Part shown: one piece after another, positions 7,571-9,005 of the stretch
Numbering within the stretch: the stretch's first letter is position 1
Layout: every line of letters begins with the position of its first letter
NCBI GenBank assembly: GCA_030147305.1
Contig: JASLAE010000072.1
Span: forward strand, 1 to 9,005
DNA: 9,005 nucleotides
Reading direction: 5' to 3'
DNA from: Cesiribacter sp.
GTDB taxonomy: Bacteria; Bacteroidota; Bacteroidia; Cytophagales; Cyclobacteriaceae
The notes under the pieces: model-generated
Told to the model about the DNA's origin: nothing
Databases searched by the model: none
Seen by the model: only the letters and a program-made list of their open reading frames with translations
Made by a program: the position numbers and the translations under genes

Positions 7571-8731
7571 ATGGAAAATTTAGTCATAGATCGTCCTGAA
7601 GTTTCAACCGAGGAAATTCTGGAGAAACCCAGCGTTCTATACATCGATGATGAAGAGGGTAATTTGCTGGTGTTCAAAGCTGCCTTTCGGCGTCACTATA
7701 AGGTATATACTGCCCTTTCAGGCGAAGAGGGAATGGGTATTATTCGTGCAAATGACATTTCCCTGGTCATCACTGACCAACGCATGCCAGGCATGACGGG
7801 CGTACAGTTTTTGCAAAACCTACCGGACGATCTGGAGACAATCCGGATGATTCTTACCGGATATAGCGATATGGAAGCCATTATCGAAGCAATCAATACG
7901 GGCAAGGTATATCGCTATATCACCAAGCCCTGGGAAAAAGAAGAACTCAAGATCACCATTGACAATGCCCTTGAAGCTTTTCGCTTACGCAGAACGAATA
8001 AAAAGCTCCTCTTTGAACTTAAGGAAGCCAATGAGGACCTTGAGCAAAAAGTAGAGGCCCGTACCCGGGAAGTAAATATGCAAAAAGTAGAAATTGAAAA
8101 GTTACTGCTAAACATTCTGCCCTCTGAAACTGCCCGGGAGCTAAAAGAAAAAGGATTTGCTACACCTCATTTTTATGAGTCTGCTACTGTGCTGTTTACT
8201 GATTTTGTTGATTTTACATCAATCGCAGAAAGTCTAAGTCCACAAGAGCTCGTCAATGAGCTGAACAACTGCTTTATAGCCTTCGACACCATCGTTGAAA
8301 AGTACCGGCTAGAAAAGATCAAGACCATTGGTGATGCGTATATGTGTGCCGGAGGCTTACCAGCAAAGACAGAAACACATGCCACAGATGTGGTGCAAGC
8401 CGGTTTAGAGATTCTGCAATATATACAGCAACTTAACATCAACCAGCTTGCCAGAGGACTTTCGCCCTGGCAAATCAGGGCTGGCATCCATACTGGACCT
8501 GTAGTAGCCGGTGTTGTGGGCAGGAAAAAGTTTGTCTATGATATTTGGGGTGATGCCGTGAATGTTGCCAGCCGGCTGGAGTCCTGTGGGGAAGTCGGCA
8601 GGCTCAACATATCAACATCCACCTATTCTCTGGTGCAGAACCATTTTAGCTGTGTTTACCGAGGTAAAATAAAGGCCAAAAACAAAGGAGAAATAGACAT
8701 GTACTTTGTAGAAGGAAAGCTGGTGGAGTAA
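7571..8731 (+). CDS. Response regulator with C-terminal class III adenylate cyclase
   Basis: 386 residues, cytoplasmic, no signal peptide or membrane segment. The receiver domain (about 18-135) has the acidic pair Asp26/Asp27 (YIDDEE), phosphoacceptor Asp69 (TDQRMPGMTG) and Lys119 (ITKPWE). A coiled coil (about 140-175) leads to LLLNILPSETARELKEKG (178-195), a segment of the type that precedes many class III cyclase domains and passes on the signal. The catalytic domain (about 200-380) has metal ligands Asp211 (FTDFVDFT) and Asp255 (GDAYM). Lys251 (EKIKTIGD) and Asp324 (YDIWGD) are the purine-selecting residues of adenylate cyclases; guanylate cyclases have Glu and Cys there. Asn331 and Arg335 (VNVASR) complete the active site. 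It should make cAMP from ATP as a homodimer. The ATG at 7571 has no clear Shine-Dalgarno sequence. No terminator separates it from the kinase, so co-transcription is likely; a strong terminator follows. Confidence 0.94.
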   Translation: MENLVIDRPEVSTEEILEKPSVLYIDDEEGNLLVFKAAFRRHYKVYTALSGEEGMGIIRANDISLVITDQRMPGMTGVQFLQNLPDDLETIRMILTGYSDMEAIIEAINTGKVYRYITKPWEKEELKITIDNALEAFRLRRTNKKLLFELKEANEDLEQKVEARTREVNMQKVEIEKLLLNILPSETARELKEKGFATPHFYESATVLFTDFVDFTSIAESLSPQELVNELNNCFIAFDTIVEKYRLEKIKTIGDAYMCAGGLPAKTETHATDVVQAGLEILQYIQQLNINQLARGLSPWQIRAGIHTGPVVAGVVGRKKFVYDIWGDAVNVASRLESCGEVGRLNISTSTYSLVQNHFSCVYRGKIKAKNKGEIDMYFVEGKLVE

Positions 8732-8775
8732 AACTAACTGCCGGAACATACCACACTGCCAAACATCCTGGACAT

Positions 8776-8811
8776 AAAAAGGCCTTAGCGTTTATTGCTA
8801 AGGCCTTTTTT
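8776..8811 (+). terminator. Rho-independent terminator after the cyclase gene, possibly bidirectional
   Basis: GGCCTTAGC (8781-8789) pairs perfectly with GCTAAGGCC (8797-8805) around a 7-base loop. Five A precede the stem (8776-8780) and six T follow it (8806-8811). The A and T runs can extend the stem and also let the structure act in both directions. It lies 44 bases after the cyclase stop and 28 bases before the stop of the possible minus-strand gene, which suits a shared terminator between convergent genes. Confidence 0.92.
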
Positions 8812-8839
8812 ATTGCCCGAAAGCCTTTCAAAAGTATAT

Positions 8840-9005
8840 TTAACAGCTAAATGTTTTTCTGCCTGCACCAATTTTTTTCTTTCTCACCAAACCAGGCTTG
8901 TTGACATTACCAGACCTATTACAGAAGCCATTAGCAGCTACACCACCACTAAATCTGCTGTCTCCCGTTCCAGTAATTGCTGGGAACCCTTCTCCTTTAG
9001 GTGCT
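8840..9005 (-). CDS. Possible C-terminal end of a convergent gene, unrecognised (5' part beyond the window)
   Basis: On the minus strand a frame is open from the right edge to a TAA at 8842-8840 and gives 54 residues. They are rich in Gly, Asn and Ser in the first part (GTGDSRFSGGVAANGFCNRS) and end in a basic tail (VRKKKIGAGRKTFSC). I do not recognise a family. Support is indirect: the frame is open over its whole visible length, and it ends just beyond a terminator that works in both directions, as expected of a convergent gene. An open frame of this length could still occur by chance, and the lysine run comes from a T-rich stretch that could be non-coding. No function is proposed. Confidence 0.4.
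   Translation of the reverse strand, partial: APKGEGFPAITGTGDSRFSGGVAANGFCNRSGNVNKPGLVRKKKIGAGRKTFSC

Overview
The window looks like ordinary chromosomal DNA from a member of the Bacteroidota, probably a Cytophagales/Chitinophagales-type environmental bacterium. The grounds are a type IX secretion (T9SS) C-terminal sorting domain, MBG domains in a large secreted protein, a signal-peptide/TPR/histidine-kinase protein, weak or absent Shine-Dalgarno sequences, and an ATP-type class III cyclase fused to a receiver domain. The lineage is inferred from protein architecture; no rRNA or other marker gene is present. I see no tRNA, CRISPR array, insertion sequence, attachment site or origin.

Layout. 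(1) 2-574, plus strand: the 3' part of a mono-haem cytochrome c, probably a lipoprotein cut by the window edge exactly at its lipobox cysteine, followed by a modest hairpin. (2) 794-5131, plus: a 1,445-residue secreted multidomain protease-like protein. Its order is signal peptide, a Cys-bracketed beta domain, a pro-region, a subtilase-fold domain with Glu where subtilisins have catalytic His, an IPT/TIG-like domain, three MBG-like domains (the middle one split by a long [A/P]LIN repeat tract), a second copy of the Cys-bracketed domain, and a T9SS sorting domain. A very strong hairpin terminator follows. (3) 5284-7521, plus: a sensor histidine kinase with a periplasmic TPR array. (4) 7571-8731, plus: a receiver domain joined by a coiled coil to a class III adenylate cyclase; it lies 49 bases after the kinase with no terminator between and is its likely partner. 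(5) A strong, nearly symmetrical terminator at 8776-8811. (6) 8840-9005, minus: the C-terminal end of a possible convergent gene that I do not recognise.

How the genes work together. The kinase and cyclase make a coherent module in which a signal sensed by the periplasmic TPR region would alter phosphorylation of the receiver and hence cAMP synthesis. The cytochrome and the protease are each set off by hairpins and appear to be separate units. The most unusual content is in the protease: the His-to-Glu exchange that mixes subtilisin and sedolisin catalytic features, the [A/P]LIN repeats inserted into an MBG domain, and the paired domains that bracket the whole mature protein.
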